Shown: positions 53,151 through 61,910 of the stretch, piece by piece | Layout of the letters: each line of letters starts with the position of its first letter | How positions within the stretch are numbered: position 1 is the first letter of the stretch | NCBI RefSeq assembly: GCF_900608595.1 | Contig: NZ_UWYY01000028.1 | Coordinates: 17,619-81,618, forward strand | Length of the DNA stretch: 64,000 nt | Reading direction: 5' to 3' | Source of the DNA: Promicromonospora panici | GTDB lineage: Bacteria; Actinomycetota; Actinomycetes; Actinomycetales; Cellulomonadaceae | The notes under the pieces: model-generated | What the model was told of the DNA's origin: nothing | The model's database searches: none | The model's input: the letters and a program-made list of their open reading frames with translations, nothing else | Program-made: the position numbers and the translations under genes

Positions 53151-54054
53151 ATGTCGTTCACTCTCGATCCTGAGGTCGCCGCGGCCCTCGCCCCGATGGG
53201 CGAGGCCATGGCGGCAACCACCCCACCCGCGGTCGGCGACATCGCCGGACGCCGCGCCCTGTGGGAACCCATCCTCGCCGCCGCGAGCACGGCGCTCCCC
53301 ATCCCGGCCGATGTGACCATCACGGACGTCGAGATACTCACCGACGACGGCGCGACGATCACGGCGCGCTGGTACGTGAAGGACGGCGCCCCGGCGGGGC
53401 CGGCCGCGCTGTTCTTCCACGGCGGCGGCTACATCTTCGGTCACATCGACCAGTTCGACGGGCCCGTCTCCCGGTACGCGTCGGCAAGCGGCGTGCCCAT
53501 GCTGTCGGTCGAGTACCGCCGCGCTGCGCTGGCTCCACGACCACGCCGCGGAGCTCGGCGTCGACCCCGACCGCATCGGTGTGATGGGCGACAGCGCGGG
53601 CGGGGGCATGGCGGCGGCGCTGACGATCCTCACACGCGAACGTGGCGGTCCCAAGATCGCGCGTCAGATTCTTCTCATGCCCATGCTCGACGACCGCACC
53701 ACCACGTCCGACGCCCTCATCGAGCCCTTCCTGATCTGGTCCTACGACGACAGCCACACCGCCTGGCCGGCGCTGCTCGGTGCGGCCGCAGACGGAGACC
53801 AGGTGCCCGCCACCGCGGCCCCCGCTCGTCTGCAGGACGCAGCGGATCTGCCGCCGGCGTATATCGAGGTCGGTCAGCTCGACGTGTTCCGCGACGAGGA
53901 CACCGCCTACGCCACGAAGCTGAGCCGCGCCGGCGTCGAGGTGGAGTTCCATCTGCGCCCGGGCGTCCCCCACGAGTTCGACTCCATCGCCCCCAAATCG
54001 GACGTGGCTCGCCGTGCGATCGCCGACCGCGTCCGAACACTGAAATCGCTCTGA
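53151..54054 (+). pseudogene. alpha/beta hydrolase (HSL family), internal deletion and frameshift
   Basis: The frame from ATG 53151 encodes the N-terminal half with oxyanion-hole motif FFHGGGYIFG and ends its family match at SVEYRRA (about 53530). The match resumes in another frame with ALRWLHDHAAELGVDPDRIG, nucleophile motif GDSAGGG (near 53590) and the Asp/His part (QLDVFRDED, GVPHEFDS), ending at 54054. About 16 residues expected between (the PxHPFPA region) are missing. The junction contains CCGCCGCGC, which could have recombined with a second copy in the ancestor. All catalytic motifs survive but are split between frames. Confidence 0.7.
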
Positions 54055-54166
54055 ACCCGGCGAACGCGCTCGCGCCTGAAGATGCGAGCGCGTTTCCCCG
54101 GCACCACGTCTTCACCGCCGGCCGACCACCCTCGGCGGCGCATCGCGACTCTTGAACGGACATGAA

Positions 54167-55053
54167 ATGACCTCCACACAACAGCCCTCCGTCGCCGTCA
54201 TCGGTGCTACCGGCCAGCAAGGCCGCAGCGTGGTCGACGCACTGCACGAGCTCGGCGTCCCGGTTCGCGCCCTCGTTCGCAACCCCGACTCCCCCACGGC
54301 CCAGGCGCTGCGTGCGACCGGCGCCGAGGTAGTACAGGCGGACCAGGAGGACAGCCAGTCGCTCGCCGACGGGCTCGCCGACGTCGCGGCCCTCTTCTAC
54401 ATGACGACCTTCGAAGGCCCCGATGGTCCAGCAGGCGAGGTGCGACGCGGGCACGCCGTCGCCGACGCCGCGGCCCGAGCGAAGGTCCCGCACGTCGTCT
54501 ACTCGTCAGTGGGCGGCGCCGAGCGCGAGACCGGCATCCCCCACTTCGAGAGCAAGTTCGACGTCGAGAAGCGGCTCCGCGCCCTCGTGCCCGCCACGAT
54601 CCTCCGTCCAACCTTCTTCATGGAGAACCTGGCCGCCCAGCTCACTCCCAACGAGGAAGGCGAGATCGTCATCCGCATGCCGATGCCGGGCGACGTGCCG
54701 GTGCAGATGGTCGCCGTACGGGACATCGGCCGAGCGGCCGCCCGGCTCCTGCTCGAGCCTGGAGCGATCGACGGCACGCAATTGAGATCGCGGGCGACGA
54801 ACTTCCTCTGGACCTGGTGGCCGCCCGGGCCGGCGAAGTGTTCGGGGTGCCGACGCGATTCGAGACCATCCCGCTCGAGTACCTCGGCGACGACGCAGAC
54901 CTCAAAGCGATGTTCCGGTGGTTCGCCGAAGGGTCTTCGTACCAGGCTGACCTGGCGCAGTCACGGTCGCTGGTGGCTGAGGTCAGTGACCTTCGGTCGT
55001 GGCTGGTCACGCAGCGCGAGCCGGAGCTGGCGCAGCAAGGGGCGCGGCGCTGA
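54167..55053 (+). pseudogene. NmrA/SDR-like NAD(P)-binding protein, frameshifted
   Basis: The frame from ATG 54167 encodes an atypical SDR with Rossmann motif VIGATGQQGRSVVDAL, YSSVGGAERETGIPHFESK and LRPTFFMENL. The match breaks near 54785, after GAIDGTQL. The true continuation (IAGDELPLDLVAARAGEVFG ... DLRSWLVTQRE) is in another frame and stops at 55053. Restoring one base near 54786 would reconnect it. It follows the broken hydrolase in the same cluster, so two consecutive genes are disrupted. Confidence 0.65.
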
Positions 55054-55500
55054 CCAACTGCCGCCACGGCTACGGTTCCGGGCATTCATCGCGCCCTCGG
55101 CGGCCGACACACGACATCGCATCGTCCTCAGCGCCAACAAGCCTCGAACGTTGAGAACGACGGACAATTAGCAAGCGGTGGGTCCCTTCGCTCACTTGCC
55201 TTAGCCGCCGCAGATACCGGGTCGCCCTGTTCGGATCACAGTTCTGACGATGTCTCGCTGCTGAAGCGCCAACGCTTGCCCGCGCGCAGCTGGCACCAGG
55301 CTGTGAAAGGGCCCGGATCCACGGAATTCCGCGGATCCGGGCCACTGACCAGGCCGGCCACGCTCAGGGGGCCGAGGGATCAAGCAGAAGTTGATCATGT
55401 GGTTTGGAGGCGTTGGATCGTTGGAATTCTGCGGTTTCTAGGTTAGCGGGGGTGGGGCGTGCCTGCTGCGTGCCACTCCGGAACAGGTACCGACGCCGGC
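55054..55500. other. gene-poor region with long palindrome
   Basis: A 447-nt gap between the frameshifted NmrA-like gene and the DUF6228-like gene. Apart from the palindrome at 55310-55343 nothing was recognised. It marks the change from the MarR cluster to the orphan-gene segment. Confidence 0.45.
55310..55343. terminator. 34-nt palindrome
   Basis: GGCCCGGATCC (55310-55320) and GGATCCGGGCC (55333-55343) are perfect 11-bp arms. Their loop is itself the palindrome CGGAATTCCG, so the whole can pair with a single A-C mismatch. It may be a bidirectional terminator lying about 160 nt beyond the DUF6228-like gene stop and 257 nt beyond the NmrA-like remnant. Confidence 0.45.
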
Positions 55501-55929
55501 CTACGAATCGAGCAGAACTTCGAAGGCATCTGCGAGCCGACGCATGTCTTCTCCCGCACCGTGACGTGTCGTGGTCGAGAACGTCCACCGTGCCTCGTCA
55601 TAGGGTCGATGGGTCAACTCCCAGCGCAGGTGAACGTGACCGTCGTGTCGTGCGATCAGCCGGAGCTCGGATTCGAGTGAGTGCCACGTGCGCTCGCCGT
55701 CCCAGCCCCGGAAGTCCTCGTACAACTCCCGCAGGAAGTAGGGAAGCTCGCTGGCAGCTAGGAGAAGGACTTGCTGTTCCACCCGGACGTGGGCGCCGAC
55801 CGCGCGTGTGAGCATGCCGACGAAGTGTGGGTCGTCGGGACCGTACGGAAGCACCTTCTCGAACTCCAAGCGCAGCCCTGTCTCCATGGTGATGCGCAGG
55901 GTTGACGGATCGTCGCTGTCCAGGAGCAC
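55501..55929 (-). CDS. DUF6228-like hypothetical protein
   Basis: 142 residues. Conserved-looking core: FLRELYEDFRGWDGERTWHS, ELRLIARHDGHVHLRWELTH and a C-terminal helix GEDMRRLADAFEVLLDS, a pattern found in small actinobacterial proteins classed as DUF6228; the assignment is tentative. The GTG at 55929 is preferred over GTG 55938 because TAGCGT lies 7 nt upstream. Function unknown. Confidence 0.6.
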   Translation of the reverse strand: MLLDSDDPSTLRITMETGLRLEFEKVLPYGPDDPHFVGMLTRAVGAHVRVEQQVLLLAASELPYFLRELYEDFRGWDGERTWHSLESELRLIARHDGHVHLRWELTHRPYDEARWTFSTTTRHGAGEDMRRLADAFEVLLDS

Positions 55930-55936
55930 CCGATGC

Positions 55937-55942
55937 ACGCTA
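55937..55942 (-). promoter_or_regulatory. -10 element of leaderless DUF6228-like gene
   Basis: TAGCGT on the minus strand, 7 nt before GTG 55929; it overlaps the alternative GTG at 55938, arguing against that start. Confidence 0.4.
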
Positions 55943-56023
55943 CCGGCGCGTGGAACAGGGACCTACCTCATTGCCACCGTCACGCGAGGGGAGACACCCC
56001 GCAGCTTGAGCGGCACCGATCCC

Positions 56024-56284
56024 TCACCAACCCATATCGCGCGCAACCTCTTCGCGTGCGGCGTCGATCTCGCCCTGCGTCGCACCGATGACATCGGTGT
56101 CCTGTTCAAGCCGCGACAACAGATCAGCCAGCGCCTGCTTCTCTGCCGGATGCGAGATAGGAACGGCATCCAAGTCGACCGACATGAGCCAGTCAAAGAG
56201 CACGACAGCGTCGGCGCGCCAGAGACTGACACGAACCGTCGGCAGTTCAGGTCCCATGAACTCAGCCGAGCACGAGGCAGTCAT
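56024..56284 (-). CDS. small acidic hypothetical protein
   Basis: 86 residues: a beta-containing N-terminal part (LPTVRVSLWRADAVVLFDWL) and a helical acidic C-terminal half (EKQALADLLSRLEQDTDVIG). No signal or membrane segment. The ATG at 56284 overlaps the stop of the upstream PH-like gene (ATGA), so the two proteins are made together and may interact. No family recognised. Confidence 0.55.
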   Translation of the reverse strand: MTASCSAEFMGPELPTVRVSLWRADAVVLFDWLMSVDLDAVPISHPAEKQALADLLSRLEQDTDVIGATQGEIDAAREEVARDMGW

Positions 56285-56676
56285 GCCCGTGAATCGGACG
56301 ACTCCCCTCGCGCAGCAGCAACGGCGGCACGGACGCGGTCGGCGAACTTCCGTGCGCCATAACACCGGATCTTGAACTCGTACCCGCCGGCGCGCACGAC
56401 GACCAGGCTGGTAACGAGCCCCCACCTCGTGGTGACGTCGGTGATGTCGGCCAATGGGATGACGAAGTCGATCGGACCCTCGTGCATCGAACGGTTCATG
56501 TCGTTCGGGTGGAAGTGGTACTGGGTGGGTGTCAGCGTTGCTCGCCCTCCGACCCACAGCCCTTTGTACATCGCGCGTGTGAGTGCGAGGCCTGGCTCCA
56601 CGAGTTTGCCCACTCCGGCCGCCCGGACATTGAAGGGAGCGTTGGCGAGGCGGGAGTCGATGGCGTCGGCGATCAC
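56281..56676 (-). CDS. PH/GRAM-like domain hypothetical protein
   Basis: 131 residues. The core reads LTPTQYHFHPNDMNRSM, then DFVIPLADITDVTTRWG and GYEFKIRCYGARKFADRVRA, the strand order of bacterial PH/GRAM-like domains, with the final amphipathic helix. The GTG at 56676 is chosen because TACTGT lies 8 nt upstream; GTG 56682 is possible, and the frame further upstream lies within the neighbouring gene. Translationally coupled to the 86-residue protein. Confidence 0.55.
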   Translation of the reverse strand: MIADAIDSRLANAPFNVRAAGVGKLVEPGLALTRAMYKGLWVGGRATLTPTQYHFHPNDMNRSMHEGPIDFVIPLADITDVTTRWGLVTSLVVVRAGGYEFKIRCYGARKFADRVRAAVAAARGESSDSRA

Positions 56677-56743
56677 GACCACCGACAGTAGACCGGAGCC
56701 AACCCACCGGACAGGATGAAGATCGGCGCAGGTACTTGCCGGA

Positions 56744-57814
56744 CTACTCCAAAGATCCTTGAGACTCGGGGTCCGGAGTCTGCGGAGGGCACCACCACGG
56801 CTTCCCTTTCGCCTCAGCGAGCTTGCAGTCCGACAGGCGAGCCAAGACCCAAGGATGCCGAGCAAGGGCGGGCGAAAGCAGCGTTTCCTCGTTTATGGCC
56901 GCAACGGAAATTTGCTCGACTGTAAGGCCGCGCGCATCGCGGAGATCTGCCATGGCGAAGTGAGCACCCTCCAACCTCGCACCCTCGAAATTTGCCCGGC
57001 GCAGGTTGGCGCCATTGAAAGCGGCAATCCTTAGATCAGCATTCGAAAGCCACACGCCCTGCATATCGGCGAAATTGACAATTGAGCCACGTAAGTCTGC
57101 ACCACGAAAATCTGCTCGACGCAAATCTGATGCCGTCAGGAACATGCGCGTTAGCCTCGGGACGCGCTCGAAATCGTAACTCCGGATGGAAAGTTGAGCG
57201 AGGCACACTTCGCGAAGGTCCGGCCTGTTCGGCTCAGGCCGGACCGGCCGCCGGGCCAATATGGTCATCGCCGTGTCGATGTCGAAGTCAGGCTCGCCGT
57301 CGGAGTTCCTCAGCGGACCGCGATCTAGGGGCGTCATCGGCTCGTGCCGTTCATCGGGAGGCAGGAGCGTGCGCCGCCGGACGAACGCACAGAGAATCGC
57401 AACAACCGCCGCGTGGTCTCGCGGCGATTCGACCATCACCTGCTCCAAGGCGTATAGACCGCCCAGCCGCTCCTCGGGTTCACCGGATGCCAATTGCGCG
57501 ACAGCTTTTCCGAACCGGTCAGTTACCTGGCCACGGCGTGACAGATAGTACGTGCGAGCAGTGAAACCAATCGCGACGAGGGCCGCTCCACCTCCCATAG
57601 CAGTGACCATCGTCTGCCTAACGTCGTTCAGGGCAGCAGCGCGTTCAGCCCCCGAGAGCTGACGCACCGTATCGCCGGCGATTAGCCATGTCAGAGGCCC
57701 TAGAACCAGCAGGAGGGCCCCAAGCATCGCGATCACGCCAATGACAACCACAGAACGAGGGGACACAACCAGCCCGCGCAACCGGGAAAAGTAGCGCGAT
57801 AAACGTCGCATCAT
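56744..57814 (-). CDS. membrane protein with C-terminal pentapeptide repeats
   Basis: 356 residues. Two membrane helices (about 22-46 and 73-90) are followed by a helical cytoplasmic region (about 95-200) and a block of about 14 pentapeptide repeats (about 225-300) of A(D/N)LRxA(D/N)F type, for example DLRRADFRGADLRGS. The remainder (about 305-356) is a Trp/Pro-containing tail. Similar architectures are common as uncharacterised actinobacterial proteins. ATG 57814 with AGGCGGAA upstream. GC content is lower than in the left half of the window. Confidence 0.7.
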   Translation of the reverse strand: MMRRLSRYFSRLRGLVVSPRSVVVIGVIAMLGALLLVLGPLTWLIAGDTVRQLSGAERAAALNDVRQTMVTAMGGGAALVAIGFTARTYYLSRRGQVTDRFGKAVAQLASGEPEERLGGLYALEQVMVESPRDHAAVVAILCAFVRRRTLLPPDERHEPMTPLDRGPLRNSDGEPDFDIDTAMTILARRPVRPEPNRPDLREVCLAQLSIRSYDFERVPRLTRMFLTASDLRRADFRGADLRGSIVNFADMQGVWLSNADLRIAAFNGANLRRANFEGARLEGAHFAMADLRDARGLTVEQISVAAINEETLLSPALARHPWVLARLSDCKLAEAKGKPWWCPPQTPDPESQGSLE

Positions 57815-57999
57815 TTCCGCCTATCTGGTAACGAACCGCCCATTCTATTCGTCGTGCCCGAGTTGTCCGACTACGGAATGTCCTGGAGTCGACGGGATGC
57901 CTCAGTGCCTCGGGAGTATCCCAACTGACGGGCACGGGGCTACCGCCGCCTCAAGGGAAGCGACTGGACCTATCGGTACTGCCTCTGTTGCGCACCGAG

Positions 58000-59874
58000 C
58001 TACTCCTCACTCTGGAGCGTGGACTCCGCTGAGCCCTTGGGGGGAAGGAAGCCGTAGCGTCCGGCTCCGATCTCCTTCGTGAACACGACATCGACCGCGT
58101 CCGGACCGAGCGGCTCGGTCGGGTCGAGGTTTTCCATCACGATTACCTGCCCGTCAAAGCTCGCCTGGATGTCGCGGTAGAAGTCGGCGACGATTCCTGC
58201 TGGAAGCGACTGGTCGAGCCGTGCCTGCGAGTTGCGACCAGGCGGGCGGTAGGTAACCAACGGCGAGTCGAGCACGATGAAGCCCGGGTGGGCGATGTCG
58301 CGGTCGAAGCAGTACTGTGCCAGCGCCACTGTGAACGCAGCGTGGAGGACCGCCCGAACGCCTTTGCCGTGCGCGGAACGGTACTGATCGTCTGCCAGGA
58401 TGTCCTGCTCGGCGCGGTCGTATCGCACCGAGGCTGCATCCGGGTATCCCCAAGCCTCCAGCCGCGTCGCCAGTTCAGCGGAAAACTCCCGGAGCGCCGT
58501 GAGGTTGAGGCCTCCTGAAACGACGGCCACATCAGTCTGCGTGTCATCGATGATTCCGGCCTTCAGACGAGCCAACTCGTCCGCCTGAGTGTAGAGCGCG
58601 AGGGATCGTTCGAGATCGCTCTTGATCGCGATCTGTTCACGCAACGTTGCGTGCCCTGGACTCAGTTGCTCATCGAGCTCCCGCAACCTGAGACTCAGTG
58701 CCGCGGCATGGGCCGCAGCACTGAGTCTCGACGTCTGAGCCTCTCCGCCGCGTCGAAGCAGTTCCGCCACCGTAACTGCCAGGTCCGCGCGAAGCGCCCG
58801 AGTCTTGGCGATCTCCGCATCGACCGACTCCTCGAACGCTGTGCCGTCGACACCGTGGGCGTGGTTGTAGTGCTGATCTGCGAGCTCGGCACCGCAGAAC
58901 TGGCATTTCCCGGGCGTGAAGAAGCCGAGCAGTACGCCGGCTTCCCGGATCGTAGCCAAACGCTCGAGATCTGAGTCGTACTGCCTGCCCAGCAGTTCGA
59001 AGCGGCTTTGGAGCGCACCGACCTCCGACAGTTCCGTCCTTGCCCCTTGGACCGTCTCCTGCAAATGGCGGACCTGCTCTGCGAGTCCGGATCGTTCGGC
59101 GAGGAGTCCTTCTACCGTCGACGTGTGATCGGCAATGGCACCATCCAGCCGCACCAGCTGATCGCGAAGCTGGATCTCGTCCGGAGCGTCGACGAGCTTC
59201 GCCTCTATGTCGCTCAGCAACTGATCGATTACCTCAATCTTCGCCCCTGTCGCCCGAGCGCCCTCCCGCCCGCCTTGGGCGGGAACGATCGAGGAATCGT
59301 CCTCCGCCTCAAGCAGCAGCTTGAAGGTCGAGATCTCCTTTGTCTTCGTCGTGTATTGGCCCGTGATGGCCGGTGCAACATCTGATTGCATCTTCGTTTC
59401 ATCGATGATGCAGAGACGGATGAGGTCCCGGAAGCTAAGGGAGACGGTTGCCCCTTGAGCGTTCTTCCGAATGAGGGCGCTTTCGAGGTCGAGCTGCTTG
59501 AGCAAGAACATCGAGAGATTCGTCGCGTTCTTTGGACTGTGCTTTGCCGCAAGTCGCTCATCGGGAACCGGAATGGGTCCGCTGCGGACATCGGAGCGAT
59601 AGAGCGAGAATGCACCCCCAGTCGCGCTGCGCGCAAGGGTCACGATCTCGCCGGTCGGCAGTTCGATGCCGAGCAGGACGGTGGAGTACCCGTTTCGCTC
59701 CGGAATCTCTTTGAGCGATTTCCCGCCGAGCATGAAATCGATCGCTTCCACCATGAAGGACTTGCCTGTATCCGACGGGCCGCGCACGAGCGTAAGCCCC
59801 GCGCCGAACTCGACCGTCGACAGCGGTACGGTCGGCCCCCAGAGCGTGATGTGCAGAAGCCTCAACCGGCTCAT
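58000..59874 (-). CDS. ABC-3C system ATPase (Rad50/SMC-like, DUF3732 type)
   Basis: 624 residues. Walker A GPSDTGKS (32-39) at the N-terminus and Walker B GFIVLDSPLV (531-540) at the C-terminus are separated by about 490 residues of coiled coil (mainly 205-310 and 350-440). In its middle is a zinc-hook-like CQFC (C324, C327), as in Rad50-like proteins. A degenerate signature region SAHGKGVRAVLHAAF precedes Walker B. It is the last gene of a three-gene operon and its ATG (59874) overlaps the middle-component stop (ATGA). It is expected to sense or move along nucleic acid and license the effector. Confidence 0.8.
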   Translation of the reverse strand: MSRLRLLHITLWGPTVPLSTVEFGAGLTLVRGPSDTGKSFMVEAIDFMLGGKSLKEIPERNGYSTVLLGIELPTGEIVTLARSATGGAFSLYRSDVRSGPIPVPDERLAAKHSPKNATNLSMFLLKQLDLESALIRKNAQGATVSLSFRDLIRLCIIDETKMQSDVAPAITGQYTTKTKEISTFKLLLEAEDDSSIVPAQGGREGARATGAKIEVIDQLLSDIEAKLVDAPDEIQLRDQLVRLDGAIADHTSTVEGLLAERSGLAEQVRHLQETVQGARTELSEVGALQSRFELLGRQYDSDLERLATIREAGVLLGFFTPGKCQFCGAELADQHYNHAHGVDGTAFEESVDAEIAKTRALRADLAVTVAELLRRGGEAQTSRLSAAAHAAALSLRLRELDEQLSPGHATLREQIAIKSDLERSLALYTQADELARLKAGIIDDTQTDVAVVSGGLNLTALREFSAELATRLEAWGYPDAASVRYDRAEQDILADDQYRSAHGKGVRAVLHAAFTVALAQYCFDRDIAHPGFIVLDSPLVTYRPPGRNSQARLDQSLPAGIVADFYRDIQASFDGQVIVMENLDPTEPLGPDAVDVVFTKEIGAGRYGFLPPKGSAESTLQSEE

Positions 59875-60347
59875 GTGACTGGCTCCCCGCCGTTGAAGTT
59901 CTCGAACTCCTCGGCCCAACGTCCGGAAACCTCGCGGATGGCCCCGCGGAGGTCTGCATCCGTCAAGTCTCCGTACCGGTCGACCACCCAGCTCGCCCGC
60001 TCCGCTAGTGCTCGGGCGTGAGACGTCTCCAACAAGCTGAGGAACGGATGGGCACTATCAGCGGCCGTGAAGTGTATGCCGCCTGCGACCGCGCTCATTT
60101 CAGCGAGGCCCACCCGCGTGAGCACTTCGAGGCCAAGCGTGACTTGGTGCCGCTTCACCCCGAGCTCACTGGATCGGATCGGGACAGGCGGGTGCAGGCT
60201 AGGCGGGCCTCCTAGGTCCTCACTGTGCAGCAGACCGTGGTCCAGGAGGACGAGTTGGTTCAGATCCAGGCTTTTCGGGTAGGCCTCGGCGAGCAGGGTC
60301 AGGGCACGGATGGCCGTCTCCAGCGGTCCATTGAGGGGGCTCCTCAT
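59871..60347 (-). CDS. ABC-3C system middle component
   Basis: 158 residues resembling middle component 2 of ABC-three-component systems. It opens with GPLETAIRALTLLAEAYPKS and LDLNQLVLLDHGLLHSEDLG, then HPPVPIRSSELGVKRHQVTL and a winged-helix-like GLEVLTRVGLAEM. The C-terminal helix follows (LAERASWVVDRYGDLTDADL). The ATG at 60347 is preferred over 60365 because it gives an ATGA overlap with the effector stop. It would bridge the ATPase and effector. Confidence 0.72.
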   Translation of the reverse strand: MRSPLNGPLETAIRALTLLAEAYPKSLDLNQLVLLDHGLLHSEDLGGPPSLHPPVPIRSSELGVKRHQVTLGLEVLTRVGLAEMSAVAGGIHFTAADSAHPFLSLLETSHARALAERASWVVDRYGDLTDADLRGAIREVSGRWAEEFENFNGGEPVT

Positions 60348-61432
60348 GAGTCCACACGCTTCCATGTGAGCCGATCCTCGTTCGCGAGTTGGTGGCAGAT
60401 GCCTTTCCGGTCATCGGTCTGAGAGATCGTGGTGAGCGCGTGTGAACTCAGGTCAATCTGAGTGGATGCCTGCAACACCTGCGTCAGCCGTTCCAGCGAG
60501 GTGGCGTGGTCCGCCTCAGCGATCTCGATCACGCCGGAGTGCACATCGTCTTGCAGCGCCTCGAAGGTGCCAGGAGGAACGGCATCCCGGGCGTGAAGGC
60601 GGAGGGACTCGGCCGAGTAGAACGACTCGCGCTGACGCTGGAAGTGCGCCGCCAGACGAGGCTGAGTATGCAGCGTGTCGAGCATCAAATCCCCAGCAGG
60701 CTGAACCTCGCGATACACGTCCATGAGCTGTGCAACATAGCGCGTCTCAGACTCGCCGATTGCGACAGGTGCACCGTCGCCCGGAGGACGGGGCTGCAGC
60801 GGGCCCCCGAAGCGGGCGACATGGTAGGCCGTGGTCCGGTGAGCGGCGATAGCATCCACCAGCTCCACGGACTTGAACATCGCGAAGTCCGTGGCTTCAG
60901 CGAGCGTTCGCACCTGATCGCGCAGCGACATCTCGAGGCTCGCGGCGATGCCCTTGATGCTACCAAGCTCTTGCAGGAACTTCTGCCGGAGTTCTGTGGG
61001 CTTGCTGAGCAACCGGTTGAGACCTGTCCCGCACCCCTTCGGGGCGAGGAAGGCGTAGAGGTTCGGAAGCTTGTAGTGGCCGTCTACGGTCCCGACAAAG
61101 ATCTTGAGCATCTCTGGGAAGGCATCTGACCAACCCAGCGGCTTCGCATAGTGCTTTCCCTGGAAGCAATCCCAGTCGCCCTCGAATCCTTGGTCTGTCT
61201 TGAACGCGGCCACGTCGGCGCCCTTGTCGTTCGAACCGCCCAGTCGCTTGATCTGGACATACGACGAGCCGACCGCGATCGCCCACTCGCGGATGAAGTA
61301 CTCCCACTCGTCGGGCGAGTAGAAGGCGATGCGTTGAGCTGGCGTAACCGGCGGCCCAGAGATCGAGACCGGCGCGCTCGGTATCGGGGGTGGCTCAAGG
61401 TCGCTGAGCGACGGGGGCTGGTCGGGCTGCAA
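60344..61432 (-). CDS. ABC-3C system effector with restriction-endonuclease-like domain
   Basis: 362 residues. After a Pro-rich leader (1-35) comes a PD-(D/E)xK/Mrr-like nuclease domain (about 37-170): DEWEYFIREW, then KRLGGSNDKGADVAAF with D73 and CFQGKHY with Q91 and K93, matching the D...QxK active site. The C-terminal half (about 190-362) is helical with repeated Q/H-rich segments, probably the domain that docks to the system. The start is TTG 61432: it is the only usable initiator upstream of the domain, with no clear ribosome-binding site. First gene of the operon. Confidence 0.72.
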   Translation of the reverse strand: MQPDQPPSLSDLEPPPIPSAPVSISGPPVTPAQRIAFYSPDEWEYFIREWAIAVGSSYVQIKRLGGSNDKGADVAAFKTDQGFEGDWDCFQGKHYAKPLGWSDAFPEMLKIFVGTVDGHYKLPNLYAFLAPKGCGTGLNRLLSKPTELRQKFLQELGSIKGIAASLEMSLRDQVRTLAEATDFAMFKSVELVDAIAAHRTTAYHVARFGGPLQPRPPGDGAPVAIGESETRYVAQLMDVYREVQPAGDLMLDTLHTQPRLAAHFQRQRESFYSAESLRLHARDAVPPGTFEALQDDVHSGVIEIAEADHATSLERLTQVLQASTQIDLSSHALTTISQTDDRKGICHQLANEDRLTWKRVDS

Positions 61433-61910
61433 GGCCGAGGGCCGAGTACTCGCCAGTTCGACCGCCTCTTCTCTGCGCGTGCGGGACCGGACGCCCGGAC
61501 AGTTCCATTCAGCGGCAGCGATGCCGTCGAAGTCTCCTAAATCCTACTAGGGGGCACCGCGCGTCGGCTGTGTTCGCTCCAGCGCTGTCTGGTGAAGTCT
61601 CCCAGAGCCCTCCCGCGCATCACGAACACCTCAAATCTCATTGACACCACACATCAAAGATGACGCGCAAGCCATTGGGCTTGAGCGCGCACGGGTAGTT
61701 CTGATGCCTGACCCTGCGGTCATCCGCGCCCGCATTGCGCACAGTGTGCGCCACCGACCGTAGGGGCTCACCAGCGCACATGGTTGGCCAGGGGGCGCAG
61801 ACGAGCGGACATCACCCGCAATTTCACCCAGGTCCGCGCCAGCCACAGTGCCATGCGCCCGTGCAGCCTGGCCTCTGTACGCAGAGTCCGAGCGCGTGTC
61901 GAGTGTCGGC
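61433..61910. other. upstream region of the ABC-3C operon
   Basis: 478 nt without a recognised gene. A possible -10 (TAGGAT on the minus strand, 61541-61546) lies 109 nt before the effector start. The rest shows no repeat or similarity. Confidence 0.4.

Noticed and set aside
53500..53600. Programmed frameshifting in the hydrolase
   Set aside because: There is no slippery heptamer and a conserved segment of about 16 residues is missing, which a frameshift alone cannot explain.
53151..54155. Uninterrupted frame through the hydrolase region as one intact protein
   Set aside because: After residue 126 the product is Arg/Pro-rich and unrelated to hydrolases; the catalytic Ser, Asp and His lie in another frame.
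55054..55500. Tail of an integrase in the gap, suggested by a short minus-strand frame
   Set aside because: The frame is only about 65 codons and shows no catalytic Arg or Tyr motif of tyrosine recombinases.
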